The notes under the pieces are model-generated. The model made no database searches. It saw nothing but the letters and a program-made list of their open reading frames with translations, and was not told the origin of the DNA. DNA of 64,000 nucleotides, taken from positions 496,001 to 560,000 of the forward strand of contig CAVYFA010000009.1 in NCBI GenBank assembly GCA_963767715.1, in the 5' to 3' direction. Of this stretch, positions 16,823 to 27,411 are shown piece by piece (the first letter of the stretch is position 1; every line of letters starts with the position of its first letter). Source of the stretch: CAVSXS01 sp963767715. Its GTDB lineage: Bacteria > Chloroflexota > Ktedonobacteria > Ktedonobacterales > Ktedonobacteraceae. A program made the position numbers and the translations under genes.

Positions 16823-17929
16823 ATGGGGCTACTGAAGAGAAGTCTTTTATTTGCTGTGCTGCTCGTCATAAGCATCTTGATTCTTTTGCAAGCACAGCTA
16901 GCGCACGCGGCAGAACGTTCATCAACGCCGACCACCTCCATACTTGGCATACAAAGTGATGCGCAGACCGCTTACCCGGGTATTGGTTGGGTGCGCCTGC
17001 CTTATACAACCTGCGGCAACAGTGACCTGTCTGGCCAGACCCTGCGCAACACAATAAAGACCTATCATAGCCAGGGCATCCGCGTGCTCCTGACGCTTTG
17101 CCAACCCTCTCTTTCCGGCCTGCTTGATCCGGCCTATCTCACCGATGCCGCGCAAGGCAGACCTGATGCCGAACAGTGCGGCAATGAACAAATAAAGAAC
17201 GATCCTCCCTGGACGAGATATGTTCCTCCGGACCTGTATGCCAGCTTCTACGATCTGTGCGTAAGCACCATGCACGCGGTACGACCTGCTGCCCCGGTAT
17301 TGCTTGGCTCGCTCGATCCGCAAGTCGTTGGACCCGACAACCAGGCACTCGCCAATCAGGTAGCCTATCTGAATGCAGTACAGAGCGCGATGAACACGGT
17401 CGTCCATCCAGGTGGAAATTGGAGCTGGCAAGCGCAGCAGATCGGCCTGATCGATAGCTGGCATAATGGCTATCCCCTGAGTACGGACAACAATCTCTAC
17501 CAGCTTTTTGTCTACTGGGCACAACAGTTTCAGGTAAGTCTGACGAACGGCCAGTTGGCACAACACCTCTGGGTTGTGGAGGGAACAGCTTGCATCGGTG
17601 GATGCGGTCTCAACGGGAACACCCAGGTGGCCATCTCCCACGTCATCACGCTGATTACCGACGTTTTGACGACCCTGCAGTACGGCATTGCTTTCTTCTA
17701 TTTCACCGGGAAAGATTTCCCCCTTAACAATGTACTTTTACCAATGGGGGTGCTTGATGTGAACGGACATCCCAAAGCGCTGCGCCAGGACCTTCCAATG
17801 GGAGCGCGCACGCTCGCTATGAGCTGCTCCAGCGGCACTGTGAACGTGACTCAACAGGAGCAACTACTCGCATTACTGTACAGTGGATGCCAGGTGCCCA
17901 GCAACTACGTCAGCATTTTGGAGAGTTGA
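16823..17929 (+). CDS. Secreted TIM-barrel-like protein (glycosidase-like)
   Basis: A 368-residue exported protein. Signal peptide MGLLKRSLLFAVLLVISILILLQAQLAHA, cut after AHA. The mature part shows barrel-like features: GIGWVRLPYTTCGN, IRVLLTLCQP, VLLGSLDP, QQIGLIDSWHNGYP, LWVVEGTACIGGCG, YGIAFFYFTGKD, LPMGVLDVNGHPKAL. The WVVEGTAC strand end could hold a catalytic Glu as in clan A glycosidases, but no family match is certain; Cys residues (TCGN, TLCQ, QCGN, DLCV, TACIGGCG, MSCSSG, SGCQ) suggest disulfides outside the cell. ATG 16823 follows AAAGGGAGAGATTGAATC. Convergent with the HAD gene, overlapping its 3' end by 20 bases. Confidence 0.75.
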   Translation: MGLLKRSLLFAVLLVISILILLQAQLAHAAERSSTPTTSILGIQSDAQTAYPGIGWVRLPYTTCGNSDLSGQTLRNTIKTYHSQGIRVLLTLCQPSLSGLLDPAYLTDAAQGRPDAEQCGNEQIKNDPPWTRYVPPDLYASFYDLCVSTMHAVRPAAPVLLGSLDPQVVGPDNQALANQVAYLNAVQSAMNTVVHPGGNWSWQAQQIGLIDSWHNGYPLSTDNNLYQLFVYWAQQFQVSLTNGQLAQHLWVVEGTACIGGCGLNGNTQVAISHVITLITDVLTTLQYGIAFFYFTGKDFPLNNVLLPMGVLDVNGHPKALRQDLPMGARTLAMSCSSGTVNVTQQEQLLALLYSGCQVPSNYVSILES

Positions 17930-18896
17930 GTGCGTCTGGCAAACACTCCACCACATCCGACACGGCGCGGATAATAAAATCCGCGCCGCGCTGCCGGTAT
18001 AGCTCAACCTCGCGCTCATACACCAGCATCGCCGCCAGAATCTGCGGGTCGCCCTCACGCCTGACGGCCCGGTAATGCTTCACCACGTCCAGGTCGTCGC
18101 CCGTATCGCCCACATATAGACCCCCGCCGATACCGCCGGGGATGCCCGCGATGGCCTCTTGCAGCGCCCGCGGGTCCGGCTTGGGCGCCGTATCAGCCGA
18201 GACGACCACGTCCCACCAGCGCTCGCCCGCGTGCCTCTCGATCATCTCCAGCGCCATATCCACCTCCGGCCCCACTCGCCCCGTAATCATGCCGAGATGC
18301 GCTATACCCATCCCGCGCAGCCGGCGAAAGAGATCCGGCGGGAACATCATCTCCTCGTTATGCACGAAGCCGTAGAAGTCCGGCAGGTAGCGCGGCTCGC
18401 GTCCAAGCCGTTTGCGCAGCTCGTCCGCGCCCCAGTAAAATTCATGGTAAATCTCGCCGATGACCTCATAATCAAGCTGCGCCGAGGCAGGCATCGTGGC
18501 GCGCACCCACTCCATGCCGCCATGCCCTTCGAGCGTGGCCTGGTAAGCCAGGTCCGCCCACTCCGCGAAGGTGCGTTCCGCCAGCGGCGTCCCCTTCCAC
18601 TCGCGCAGCCGCGCCGTGCACAGCGTCGCCAGCAAATAGCACATATCCCAATCGTTGTTGTAGCCCCCCGCCTGCTTGAAGGCGATAACATCATCATGCG
18701 TCAGCAAATGCCTCCCCTCACGCTGCCCCCAATCCAGCCCATGTATGACCCCCGCCACATACTCCGCCACCGCGATATCCGTGGCATGAAACGAATCAAT
18801 CGTCTTGATAAGCACCCCATCAATATCAAAAAAAATCGTATCGAAGCGCGGAGGAAAATGCAGCCCAGGACGTTTCCAGACAACCGAAGAATCCAT
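17910..18896 (-). CDS. HAD-superfamily hydrolase
   Basis: A 328-residue haloacid-dehalogenase-fold phosphatase or related hydrolase. Motif I FFDIDGVLI (nucleophile and general acid Asp), a helical cap of about 150 residues (HATDIAVAEYV...YEVIGEIYHEFYWG), motif II as GMITGR, motif III Lys in DTAPKPDPRAL, motif IV VGDTGDDLDVVKH. Larger than phosphoglycolate phosphatases because of the long cap. Cytosolic; substrate unknown. ATG 18896 lacks an obvious strong ribosome-binding site. Its 3' end overlaps the convergent secreted-protein gene. Confidence 0.9.
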   Translation of the reverse strand: MDSSVVWKRPGLHFPPRFDTIFFDIDGVLIKTIDSFHATDIAVAEYVAGVIHGLDWGQREGRHLLTHDDVIAFKQAGGYNNDWDMCYLLATLCTARLREWKGTPLAERTFAEWADLAYQATLEGHGGMEWVRATMPASAQLDYEVIGEIYHEFYWGADELRKRLGREPRYLPDFYGFVHNEEMMFPPDLFRRLRGMGIAHLGMITGRVGPEVDMALEMIERHAGERWWDVVVSADTAPKPDPRALQEAIAGIPGGIGGGLYVGDTGDDLDVVKHYRAVRREGDPQILAAMLVYEREVELYRQRGADFIIRAVSDVVECLPDALNSPKC

Positions 18897-19004
18897 GAAT
18901 ATAAGAAAGGCCTTTCATCTACACACTATAAACAAGGCGCACTGAACTGCGCCTCTGCATGATATGATACCTCTTCTGTCGGCGGTCAGTCCAGCGAGGG
19001 CTGC

Positions 19005-19194
19005 CTGGTGATTACGCATAAGTCGGCAAGGCTACGGAAATCACGTCTACTGGACGAATGGCCGCCCGGGCCCCACCCCCGGATGCTACATATCAAAACG
19101 CCCGTCCCACCACCCCACCGGGCGGGGATACCACACATGTAGGGATGCCCTGGTGGGCATCCGGGGGTGGGGTGGACTTATGCGTAATCACCAG
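19005..19194. mobile_element. MITE-like element (190 bp) with perfect 20-bp terminal inverted repeats
   Basis: Left end CTGGTGATTACGCATAAGTC (19005-19024) and right end GACTTATGCGTAATCACCAG (19175-19194) are perfect inverse complements. Inside is a second inverted pair, CCCCACCCCCGGATGC (19071-19086) and GCATCCGGGGGTGGGG (19157-19172). No coding capacity; no clear target duplication is seen. Non-autonomous transposable element or stable folded RNA are both possible. Confidence 0.7.
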
Positions 19195-19244
19195 AGGTTG
19201 CATCGTCTCACCCGAAATGCAAAAATTCCGAACGGGTCTCGGCC

Positions 19245-19287
19245 GCCCCACCCCCGGATGCCCCTGGTGGGCATCCGGGGGTGGGGC
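19245..19287. repeat. Perfect 19-bp hairpin related to the MITE interior
   Basis: GCCCCACCCCCGGATGCCC (19245-19263), loop CTGGT, and its exact complement (19269-19287). It carries the same GGATGC/CCCCCAC core as the 19005-19194 element and lies just past the stop of the minus-strand TPR gene, where it could also end transcription, though no immediate T-run follows. Confidence 0.75.
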
Positions 19288-19305
19288 CGGGGTGGACTGC
19301 ATCGT

Positions 19306-21785
19306 CTATCTCCCCTCGTCTCGCTTCCTCAGAAAATCCGCATAATTCTCTCGAACGGTGATCGTATTTGGATGCTCTGGCCCAAATACATTCTCGATAA
19401 ATTGCGAGGCTCGCTGATACAACGGTTCGGCTTGCTCATATTTCCCTTGATCCCTGTAAAGCATCGCCAGGTTGTGGAGCCAGACTGCCAAGTTCGGATG
19501 CTCTGGCCCTAACGCCTTCTCTCCTATAGCAATAGCCCGCTGGTACAATGGCTCGGCTTGCTCATACTTGGCCTTGATTTATGTAGAGGTTCGCCAGGTT
19601 GTTGAGCCGGATTGCCAGTTCGGGATGCTCCGGCCCTAACGTCTTCTCCCCGATGGCAATGGCTCGCTGATACAACGGTTCCGCTTGCTCATACTGGCCT
19701 TGCTTTGCATAGAGGTTCGCCAGATTGTTGAGTCAGATTGCCAAGCTGGATGCTCTGGCCCTAAAGTCTTCTCGCCGATGGCGATGGCACGCTGATACAA
19801 CGGCTCGGCTTGCTCATACTGGCCTTGCTTCATATAGGTCTGCGCCAGGTTATTGAGGCAGGCTGCCAATCAGGATGCTCTGGCCCTAACATCTTCTCAT
19901 AGATTGCCGACGGCGCGCTTCTTGAATTCCTCAGCCTCTACATATCGAGCATGGTCATCTAAATAAACCCCAACCTCATTGCATAATCTCCCCGCCTCAT
20001 TGAACACCAACTCCCATCTATCGATCATCTCTGCACAGGTCTGCGCATGCGGCAAAAACAGCCGGATAAGCGGCCAGTTGCGGTAATCCCCCACATCCGG
20101 GAAGGCCTTATTCACCGCTTGCACCGTCCGTTCAGCCCACTCCCGCTGCGCTGCCTCATCCATGCTCGTCTTCAGGATGGTCTGCACCAGCCGATGCACC
20201 GATAGGGTTCCCTCTTCCCGCTTGCGCTTCACCAACGAGTAGCGCAGCAGCGTGGCAATTGCTTCATCCAGCAGCGAGGAGTCATCGGCAATTGGAGCTA
20301 AAACTCTCTCCTAGTCGGGGCGCACCATCCACTAATCAATTGTTCAGGAATGGCATCAGGCGCGAGGAAAGCACAGAAGCGCAGCAACTCGGCGGCGATA
20401 GGGTCGAGCTCTTCGACTTTCTGGAAGGACATATCCCAGGTCCTGGCGACGGGTTCGTGGCGCTGCTTGCCTATGCCGCCGCGCCTCTGCAAGAAGTGGG
20501 TCTGGCGCTTGCGGTATTGTTCCAGGTAGGAGGCGACGCTGCATTGCGTCTCTTCGATGTAGGCTCCGGCCTGGTCGAGCGCGAGCGGGAGGCCGTCCAG
20601 TTCGCGCATGACGGCTTCGGCGGCTTCGCGGTCGGCGGGCGAGGCCTGCTCGAGCGGGGCATCGGGAGCAAGCACCCTCGCGCGGCGCAGCAGCAGCAGC
20701 ATGCCCTCCTGCGCGTCCATCTTCTCGACTTCGAGGCCGTTTGCGAGGTCGCCGGGAGCCTGAGCACGCGTGGTGATCAGCAAGTGTCCCTTGCCACCTG
20801 GGGGCAGGTAGTCTTCGACCAGGGCGAGGTCATCGGCGTTGTCGAAGATGGCGAGCCAGCCGTCGTGGGTGGCGAACCAGTTCCGGACGGCGGCCACAAC
20901 GATACGCTGATCTTTTTCATCGCGTTCGGGCAGCTTCAGCAGGCCGGCCAGTTCGATGAAGCTGCTGATGAGGGTATCCAGCGTGGCGGCGTTGATCCAC
21001 AGGATGTAGCGATAGTTGTCATGGTGGCGATAGGCGTATTCGATGGCGGTCTGGGTTTTGCCGATGCCGCCGAGACCACTAATCGCTTGCGCTTGCTGTG
21101 ATGATTGTTGTGATTGAGGCTGTCGCGGCTGCGTGAGAGCGGCGGCTTTATTGCGGGTGAGGTTGTCGCGCAGTTGGCGCAGCAGGTCTTCGCGCCCGGT
21201 GAAGAAGGGGTTGCGGCGGTAAGGGAGGTTCGCTATGGCCATCCCAGGTATCGCCGTTTTAGCCGGAGAGGAGGACGAGGAAGAGGCAGCGCGAGAATAC
21301 TTCTCTTCGAGGACGCTGCGCAGGCTCTTCGCGATATCGAGAAAAGCGGCATCATACGGTGGAGATGCTGCCCAGGTCGTTACCGCCTTGCCACCACTCG
21401 GAAGCGCGTTGAGCCCGGCAAACGGGGCCTGCTCCCAGTCTACCGGGCGCAGGATGATGGGGATCACGCGCGCCTCTCCTGCTCTATGACGCTGCATCGC
21501 GCATTCCATTTCCATGTCATAGTATGCGGAGTTCATGTAGTCGGCGCTGACGAGCAGGAGGATGATCTGGGCGGCAGCGAAATGGGCATCGATTTCCTTC
21601 CTGGATTCGCTGCCGGCGGAAAGCGAGCGGCGCTGCCAGCCGCGGATGAAGCCCTGTTTCTTCAAAAGAGCCAGGTGCTTTTCAAGTTCGATACAGAACG
21701 CTTCGTCTTCCTGGGCATAGGAATAGAAGACCTCAATCGCGTGTTCCGCCGCTTGACCTGCTGCTGCATCGCTTGCATCGCTCAT
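19306..21785 (-). pseudogene. TIR - NB-ARC - TPR (STAND/NLR-like) protein, degenerate
   Basis: Remains of an about 820-residue signalling ATPase. N-terminal TIR-like domain (IEVFYSYAQEDEAFCIELEKHL...IILLLVSADYMNSAYYDMEM, about 15-130), NB-ARC core with P-loop SGLGGIGKTQTA, Walker B-like WLAIFDNADD, sensor LLITTRAQ and GLPLALDQAGAYI, intact through 20298. Then the frame breaks near 20290; the arm region (LSVHRLVQTILKTSMDE...) is at 19897-20235, followed by about four 42-residue TPRs (LGPEHPxLAxxLNNLAxLYxxQGxYEQAEPLYQRAIAIGEK) with further breaks near 19880, 19750 and 19575. One TPR also reads ATC TGA CTC where the neighbour reads ATC CGG CTC, a nonsense change independent of the indels. Such proteins act in bacterial immunity; NAD cleavage by TIR is the usual effector. 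ATG 21785 follows GAAGGAGCAAGGGCG. Confidence 0.85.
19350..19870. repeat. Tandem 126-bp TPR-coding units
   Basis: About four copies of a unit reading, on the plus strand, GGATGCTCTGGCCCTAA ... CGCTGATACAACGG ... GCTTGCTCATACTGGCC. Units differ by point changes and small indels; recombination between them may have caused the frame breaks. Confidence 0.75.
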
Positions 21786-21899
21786 CGCCCTTGCTCCTTC
21801 ATGGCCTGCGATTGTGCATCGCTGTGGTTGTATTCGTAGTGTATCTTATGGATAGGTTTAGCACAATAGCCCGCAGCGCTGAATAAGAGGCACATCGTT

Positions 21900-22776
21900 A
21901 TGCACGACAGGGAAGAGCTCGTTCGAAGCATCCTTCAGTACCACTTCCAGACCCCCGATTGGCTCATCACCAGGCCAGAGGATGGGCAGCAGAAAGCCTG
22001 TTTTATCGCCCGTCATGCTGAGCAGCGCGTGTTTATCAAGCTCGACGCACCCATAGCCGCGCTTAAGCGGCTGGGCGAAATCGGAGCGGCCCCGCGAGTG
22101 CTGGCGAGCGGCATCGCTGATGGTCTGCCATACGTCGTGCAGGAATATATCGTGGGAAGCTATCCTGATTGGCGCTGGTTCGCGAAGCATTTGCCGCTGC
22201 TCGCGGAATTCTTGCGGCGTTATCATACCGATGAGTCGCTTACCGCCCTCTTATCCGTTAATACTATTACAGGGTATGCCGAACATATCGCGTTTGACCT
22301 GGAGGCATTGGAGGAGCAATTTCGATCACTGCAAGCAGCCGAACTACATACTACTGAGATCGAGCTGGCTTTCGAACGGCTAAAAGAGTGCTCGAAACAT
22401 CTTCAGTCTGCCGCCCTGGCGCCAATCCATCCTGACCCGAATACGAAGAATATGCTCTTGTCCGGGGATGGGGACGCGCTGGTGATGGTGGATTGGGATG
22501 ATGTGCAATTGTCCGATCCCATGCGCGACGCGGGCCTGCTGCTGTGGTGGTATGTGCGCGCGGCGCCAGTGGGACGAGTTTTTTCAAGCGTATGGCGTGG
22601 CAATCGATGAGTCTGTCATCGAAAGGATCTTCTGGTGGGCCGCCAGAACATCTTTTGCTATCGCCCTATGGCATGCCGAACACGGACATGCTTGCCAGGC
22701 ATTCTTGCAAGATTTCCTGGCGGCCTTGAATAAGGAAAGCAACCCCCACGCCGTATTAATGGAGGTTAACAAATAA
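21900..22776 (+). pseudogene. Aminoglycoside-phosphotransferase-fold kinase, frameshifted
   Basis: Kinase of the APH/choline-kinase fold. Seen: N-lobe VFIKLDAPIAALKRLGEIG with the ATP Lys, hinge VVQEYIVGSYPDW, the Brenner-type catalytic motif in the form HPDPNTKNMLLSGDG (Asp and Asn retained, the usual Gly-Asp changed to Pro-Asp) and the metal-binding VDWDDVQLSDP. The frame ends at 22610 while the C-terminal helices (WDEFFQAYGVAIDESVIERIFWWAARTSFAIALWHAEHG) continue in another frame to 22776; one base near 22565 restores about 290 residues. Substrate unknown. Divergent from the TIR gene. It precedes an esterase gene by 13 bases. Confidence 0.82.
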
Positions 22777-22789
22777 TGTGCATAAATAA

Positions 22790-23686
22790 TTGCCTGGCAA
22801 TGAAAGGATAGCTAACAGGTTGGAAGAAGCCACGTTCACTTTTCCGGCAGATGAGTCGCTCGATGGTGGTAGCGAAATTACCTTTTCAACACTGGAGCTA
22901 CCGGATGCACCACCCCAACCGTATCACGAGCGCTGTCCGGGCGTGCCGAAGGGCGAGATCGAGATGTTTCACCTGCGCAGCACGATCCTGGACAACGAGC
23001 GGCGCGTCTGGGTGTATACGCCGCCGGGATATACGCGTGAAGGCGCCGCATACGGGCTGCTGGTGCTGTTCGATGGGCTGGCGTATATCGACCTGGTACC
23101 GACGCCCGTCATTCTCGAGAATTTGCTGGCCGGGGACAAAATCCCGCCACTCGTGTGCGTGCTGATCGATAGCCTGTCGCACGAGGTACGCTGTCGCGAA
23201 TTACCGTGCTATTCGCCTTTCGTCGATTTCCTGACGAAGGAACTGCTTCCCTGGGTACGCTATGGCTTCCACGTGACGAGTGACCCGGCCCGCGTTATTG
23301 TGAGCGGTTCCAGCTACGGCGGGCTGGCCGCGACCTTCGCAGGGCTGCGCGCACCTGAGACGTTCGGCAATGTGCTTTCGCAGTCGGGCTCATTCTGGTG
23401 GAAACCAGGAGGCGATGCAGAACACGAATGGCTGGCGCGCCAATTTGTCGCCAGCCCGGCACTGCCCCTGCGCTTTTACCTTGACGTCGGGTTGAACGAA
23501 CGGGGCGCTACTCCAGGTGATGGCCCAAGCCAGGTCGTGGTCAACCGGCACATGCGAGATGTGCTGCGAGCCAGAGGATACGAGGTACATTACGCCGAGT
23601 TTCAGGGCGGTCATAACTATATGTGTTGGCGGGAAACTATCGTGGATGGGCTGCTTGCTCTCGTTGGGAAAGAATCAGTCGATTAA
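22790..23686 (+). CDS. Fes-like alpha/beta-hydrolase esterase
   Basis: About 298 residues of the enterochelin-esterase/esterase D group. Seen: RRVWVYTPPGYTREGAAYGLLVLFDG, oxyanion region, nucleophile GSSYGG (Ser-Ser in SGSSYGGLAATFAGLR), acid region YLDVGLNERG and the catalytic His in FQGGHNYMCWR. Compared with Fes (about 400 residues) the N-terminal carbohydrate-binding-like domain is missing; the frame opens at TTG 22790 and only about 60 residues precede the hydrolase. TTG 22820 after AAAGGATAGC is an alternative start. Substrate may be a siderophore or another ester; no iron genes are nearby. Follows the phosphotransferase gene closely. Confidence 0.85.
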   Translation: MPGNERIANRLEEATFTFPADESLDGGSEITFSTLELPDAPPQPYHERCPGVPKGEIEMFHLRSTILDNERRVWVYTPPGYTREGAAYGLLVLFDGLAYIDLVPTPVILENLLAGDKIPPLVCVLIDSLSHEVRCRELPCYSPFVDFLTKELLPWVRYGFHVTSDPARVIVSGSSYGGLAATFAGLRAPETFGNVLSQSGSFWWKPGGDAEHEWLARQFVASPALPLRFYLDVGLNERGATPGDGPSQVVVNRHMRDVLRARGYEVHYAEFQGGHNYMCWRETIVDGLLALVGKESVD

Positions 23687-23762
23687 ACGTTGACAAAGCG
23701 GCTTCATGTCCGTTATAGTTACAATGGGAAGGTTATGCACTCTTTTATTAAGAAGGGAATCT

Positions 23763-26700
23763 GTGCAAGTGATACGCTGCCCACAATGCGGAAAATCTCT
23801 TCCCTGGATTGCCCATTACTGCGCGAACTGTGGCCATGCTCTGACTTCGTGTGATGATGGTTATGACGCTACAATCAAGTTCAGGAAGCCGGCCAGGAAA
23901 GAACTGCAAGCGAGCTATAAAATACCTGCTTTTTATGCCATCAAAGATGGACAGCTTCAGCAGGTCGCCGCTGCTGCCGACATTGAACCGCGCTCGCTGG
24001 GCAATGGACATTCGCCTCGAGTATCCGTGCAGACGCTCGATAATGATAATGATCTTATCGCGCAGCAGCGTATCGATGAGTGGCTGAGCGACAACGAAGA
24101 TGAGGACGAGCTGGAACGCCGGGCAACCTGGCAGAAAATTGTGACGCATAAGACCCCTACACTAACTTTTGTTGCTCCTCGCGTCTTTGCCGTCGTCGAT
24201 ACAGGCGTTCCCAGGCCAGCTTCATCATTGTCGCCCAATACACCCACGGCATCTGCTCACGTGCCCCCTCTCCTGCCGGTGACACCTCTCATCAATCTCG
24301 AGCCTCCTCGGAACAAACGGCGAATGCCCTCGTTTCCGCGCCTGTCCTCCTGGATCACAGTCCTGGTGCTCCTGGCGCTGCTGCTCGGTGGGGCATTCGG
24401 CATATATGTATCGCTGGGAAAATACAACACGCCGCCGAAGTCCTCCCCAAACGTAATGTCGCTGCAGGTTTCGCCGTCCATTCATCGCATTTGGCGGGAC
24501 CATTACCCTGCGCGGATCGCATTTCAGCCCGAACGGGCTGGTCGGCCTGTCTCGTGATAACACCACTCCCATGTTGGATACAGACTTCAAGACGGTCATT
24601 CGTACCGATGCCAGCGGCTCATTTGAAGACACCGTCGCCGTCACCATCGATGACAATTGGACGGCTGCAGGCTCGCACACTATTCACGCTGAAGATGCCC
24701 GCCTCCATAAAACCGCCAGTGCTGGCATCCAGGTAACCGGACACGGCGGCTCATCCCTCCCCGCGCACCTGCTGCTCTCACAGAACAGCATTGATCTTGG
24801 TTCAGGCGATCAGGCCACCGATGCAGCAGAGACTATTACCCTACAGAATGGCGGCGGCGGGCAGATCACCTGGCAGGCGAAGACGACCCAACCCTCCTGG
24901 CTGCTGCTCTCGCCGCAGAGTGGCACGCTTACCGGCGGGCAGAAGATGCCGGTAACGGTGGCCGGTGACCGGTCCAACTTGAAGGTCGGGGCATATAAAG
25001 CCAATGTAATATTTACGTGGGACTCGGTTCCGATTAACCTGCCGGTACAGATGAAGGTAACACCCCTTGAAAAAGGACACGAGGCCATTCTGCAAGCAAC
25101 ACCTGCCGTACTGTCCTTTAACGCCGTCGATGGAGGCCTCAGCCCAACGGCCCAGGTTGTGACCATCAGCAACCCTGGCGTGCTACCCCTGAACTGGAGC
25201 GCATCAAGCGCGACTACCGATGGCACCAACTGGCTCTCGGCCTCACCTCAATCCGGCTCTGTCGATAAGGGCGCTAGCCAGCCTGTGACCATCTCCGTGA
25301 ATAGCAGCGCGCTGTTACCGGGAGTCTACTATGGCTCGATCACGTTTAATAACCAGAGCAGCGAAGCGGCCCAGAATAGCTCGCAAACAATTTACGTCAG
25401 CGTGACGATTGAGCCGCAGTGTTCCATCCAGGTCTCACCGGGCGCGCTCACGTTCACGGCGGTGTACTTGCAGGCGGGTCCCGTTTCAAAGGCCATCGGA
25501 ATTGACACGAGTCAGAGTTGTTCGGCCCCGCTCTCGTGGAGCGTCTCGGCCTCCACGAACAGCGGCGGCTCCTGGCTTGCGGTCAGCACGACCGGAGGCA
25601 GCACGCCGTCCTCGCCATCAGTTGGCATCAACGTTACCGGTGTACAGCCGGGCACCTATAGCGGGCAGCTCCTGTTCAGTTCATCAGCCGGAACCCAGAC
25701 GGTGCCCGTGACGCTGGTTATGGCCAATCCCACCACGCCGATTTTGAGCGCCTCGGCCGCCTTGCTCAAAGTTAGAGGCACCAGCGGCCAATCCACTCCC
25801 TCGCCTCAATCGATCGTGCTCACCAACACGGGCGGCGGAACGCTCTCATGGACGGCCTCGGCAACAACGACATCCGGCGGCGCGTGGTTGAGCGTCGATC
25901 CTCCACAGGGCAACCTCGGCCCGCAGCAGCCGTTTAACGTGTCTATTTCGGCGACCACCCTGTCAGGCATGATTCCCGGTGTTTACAGCGGTACGATCAC
26001 GATTACCGGCAGCGATGGCCAGGGGAATACGGCGGCAGGCAGCCCGCAGTCGATCGCCGTGACCTTCACGGTGCAGGCCCCCTGCACTATCGCGGCATCT
26101 GTTCCTGGTCTGACCTTCCAGGGCGTGGTTGGTCAAGCCGCGCCCGCGACCCAGGCGGTGGCGATTAGCGCGAGCGGGAACTGCGCCAATCCGCTGAACT
26201 GGACGGCGGCGACGGCAACGACTCCCGCAGGCGGCACGTGGCTGACAACCACGCAGTCCACCGGCACGGTCTCGCTTACCTCGCCGTCGAGTACAGCCGT
26301 CGGTGTGTCCCTGACAGGACTGGCCGCCAACACGTATACCGGCAGCGTGACGATTAGCGCAATCGATAGCGTTACACACGTGCCCGCCGGCAAGCCGCTG
26401 GTGGTGGGGATTACCCTGAATATGCTGCCGCCATGTACCCTGCAGGCCCCCTCTGCCGCGACAGAAACCTTCGCGAGCGAGGCGGGTCTCAATCCCGCGA
26501 CGCAGACCTTCACCATCGGAGTCATCGGTACCTGCGCGGGCAAGGTGACCGTGACGCCAACGGCCACCACGACGGGTGGCGGCACATGGCTCTCGGTATC
26601 CCCTGCCTCGGCAACGGCCACCAGCAAAGCTCCCGCCAAATTTACGGTGACGGTGACTTCGGCTGCGCTGGCGGCAGGAACGTACAGCGGCGCGATCTCG

Positions 26701-27411
26701 CTGGCAGGCGTGGATAGCAGCGGCGTAACAATTACCGGCGGTCCGCAGTCGGTCGCGGTGAACCTCACCGTCGCCGCGCCGCCCGTACTTGCCGTCAGCC
26801 CACCCACTTTGAACTTTACCCAGTCTACAGGTGCCGTCACGCAATCGATTACGGTCAGTAACACCGGCGGCGAAACGCTTAACTGGACGGCAACCCTCGC
26901 CCCGGGTGCGCCCTCGTACGTTACGATCGCCTCTACCGCCTCTGGAACCCTGACGGCGGGCACCAAAACCAGCGTGTCGGTCACAGTCGACACGACCAAC
27001 GTGCCGGGCGGGACAAACGCCTCAGCCAGCGTGACGATCAAAGCGGTCGACCCGATCACGAACGCGGCGGTATCCGGCAGCCCGGCTTCGGTCAATATTG
27101 CTATCTCGACTCCCCCGCCTTCCATGCAGCTCAGCACGAATACACTGACCTTTACCACCACCGCCGGCACCAATCCAACGCCACAAACCATCACACTCAG
27201 CAATAGCGGCGGCAATGGACTCACCTGGACGGCCGGCGCTCCAACATCGACCTGGCTGAGTGTCAGCCCCACATCAGGGAGCGATGCCGCCACGCTGACG
27301 TTCAGCATCGATGTCACCAACCTGTCGGCCGGCCCCTACACGGCGACGGTGACGATCACGCCTTCCACAGGCTCGCCGGTGACAGTGACGGTGAATCTGA
27401 CCGTGAACTAA
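23763..27411 (+). pseudogene. Zinc-ribbon membrane protein with about eight BACON/Ig-like repeats, frameshifted
   Basis: Very large surface protein. N-terminus: zinc ribbon IRCPQCGKSLPWIAHYCANCG (Cys 6, 9, 20, 23 from GTG 23763), a disordered charged region, one helix (about 196-218, WITVLVLLALLLGGAFGIY). Then, after a one-base shift near 24490, an IPT-like segment (GGTITLRGSHFSPNGLVGLSRDN) and about eight repeats of 90-115 residues of the BACON / immunoglobulin-like type (LSxxxLxFxxxxGxxPxxQxIxLxNxGGGxLxWxAxxxxxxGxWLSVxPxxG...). The outer part is rich in Thr, Ser and Gly and has no catalytic motif: adhesin or carbohydrate-binding stalk. GTG 23763 after AGAAGGGAATCT is preferred to the ATG-like extension to 23706. 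The shift in CATTTGGCGGG leaves both parts long and intact, so an assembly indel is plausible. Confidence 0.82.

Noticed and set aside
19350..19870. Possible CRISPR-like array
   Set aside because: The regular 126-bp spacing comes from TPR-coding repeats, not short repeats with unique spacers.
26133..27320. Long minus-strand open frames over the BACON repeats
   Set aside because: Shadow of a repetitive GC-rich plus-strand gene; no start context or family match.
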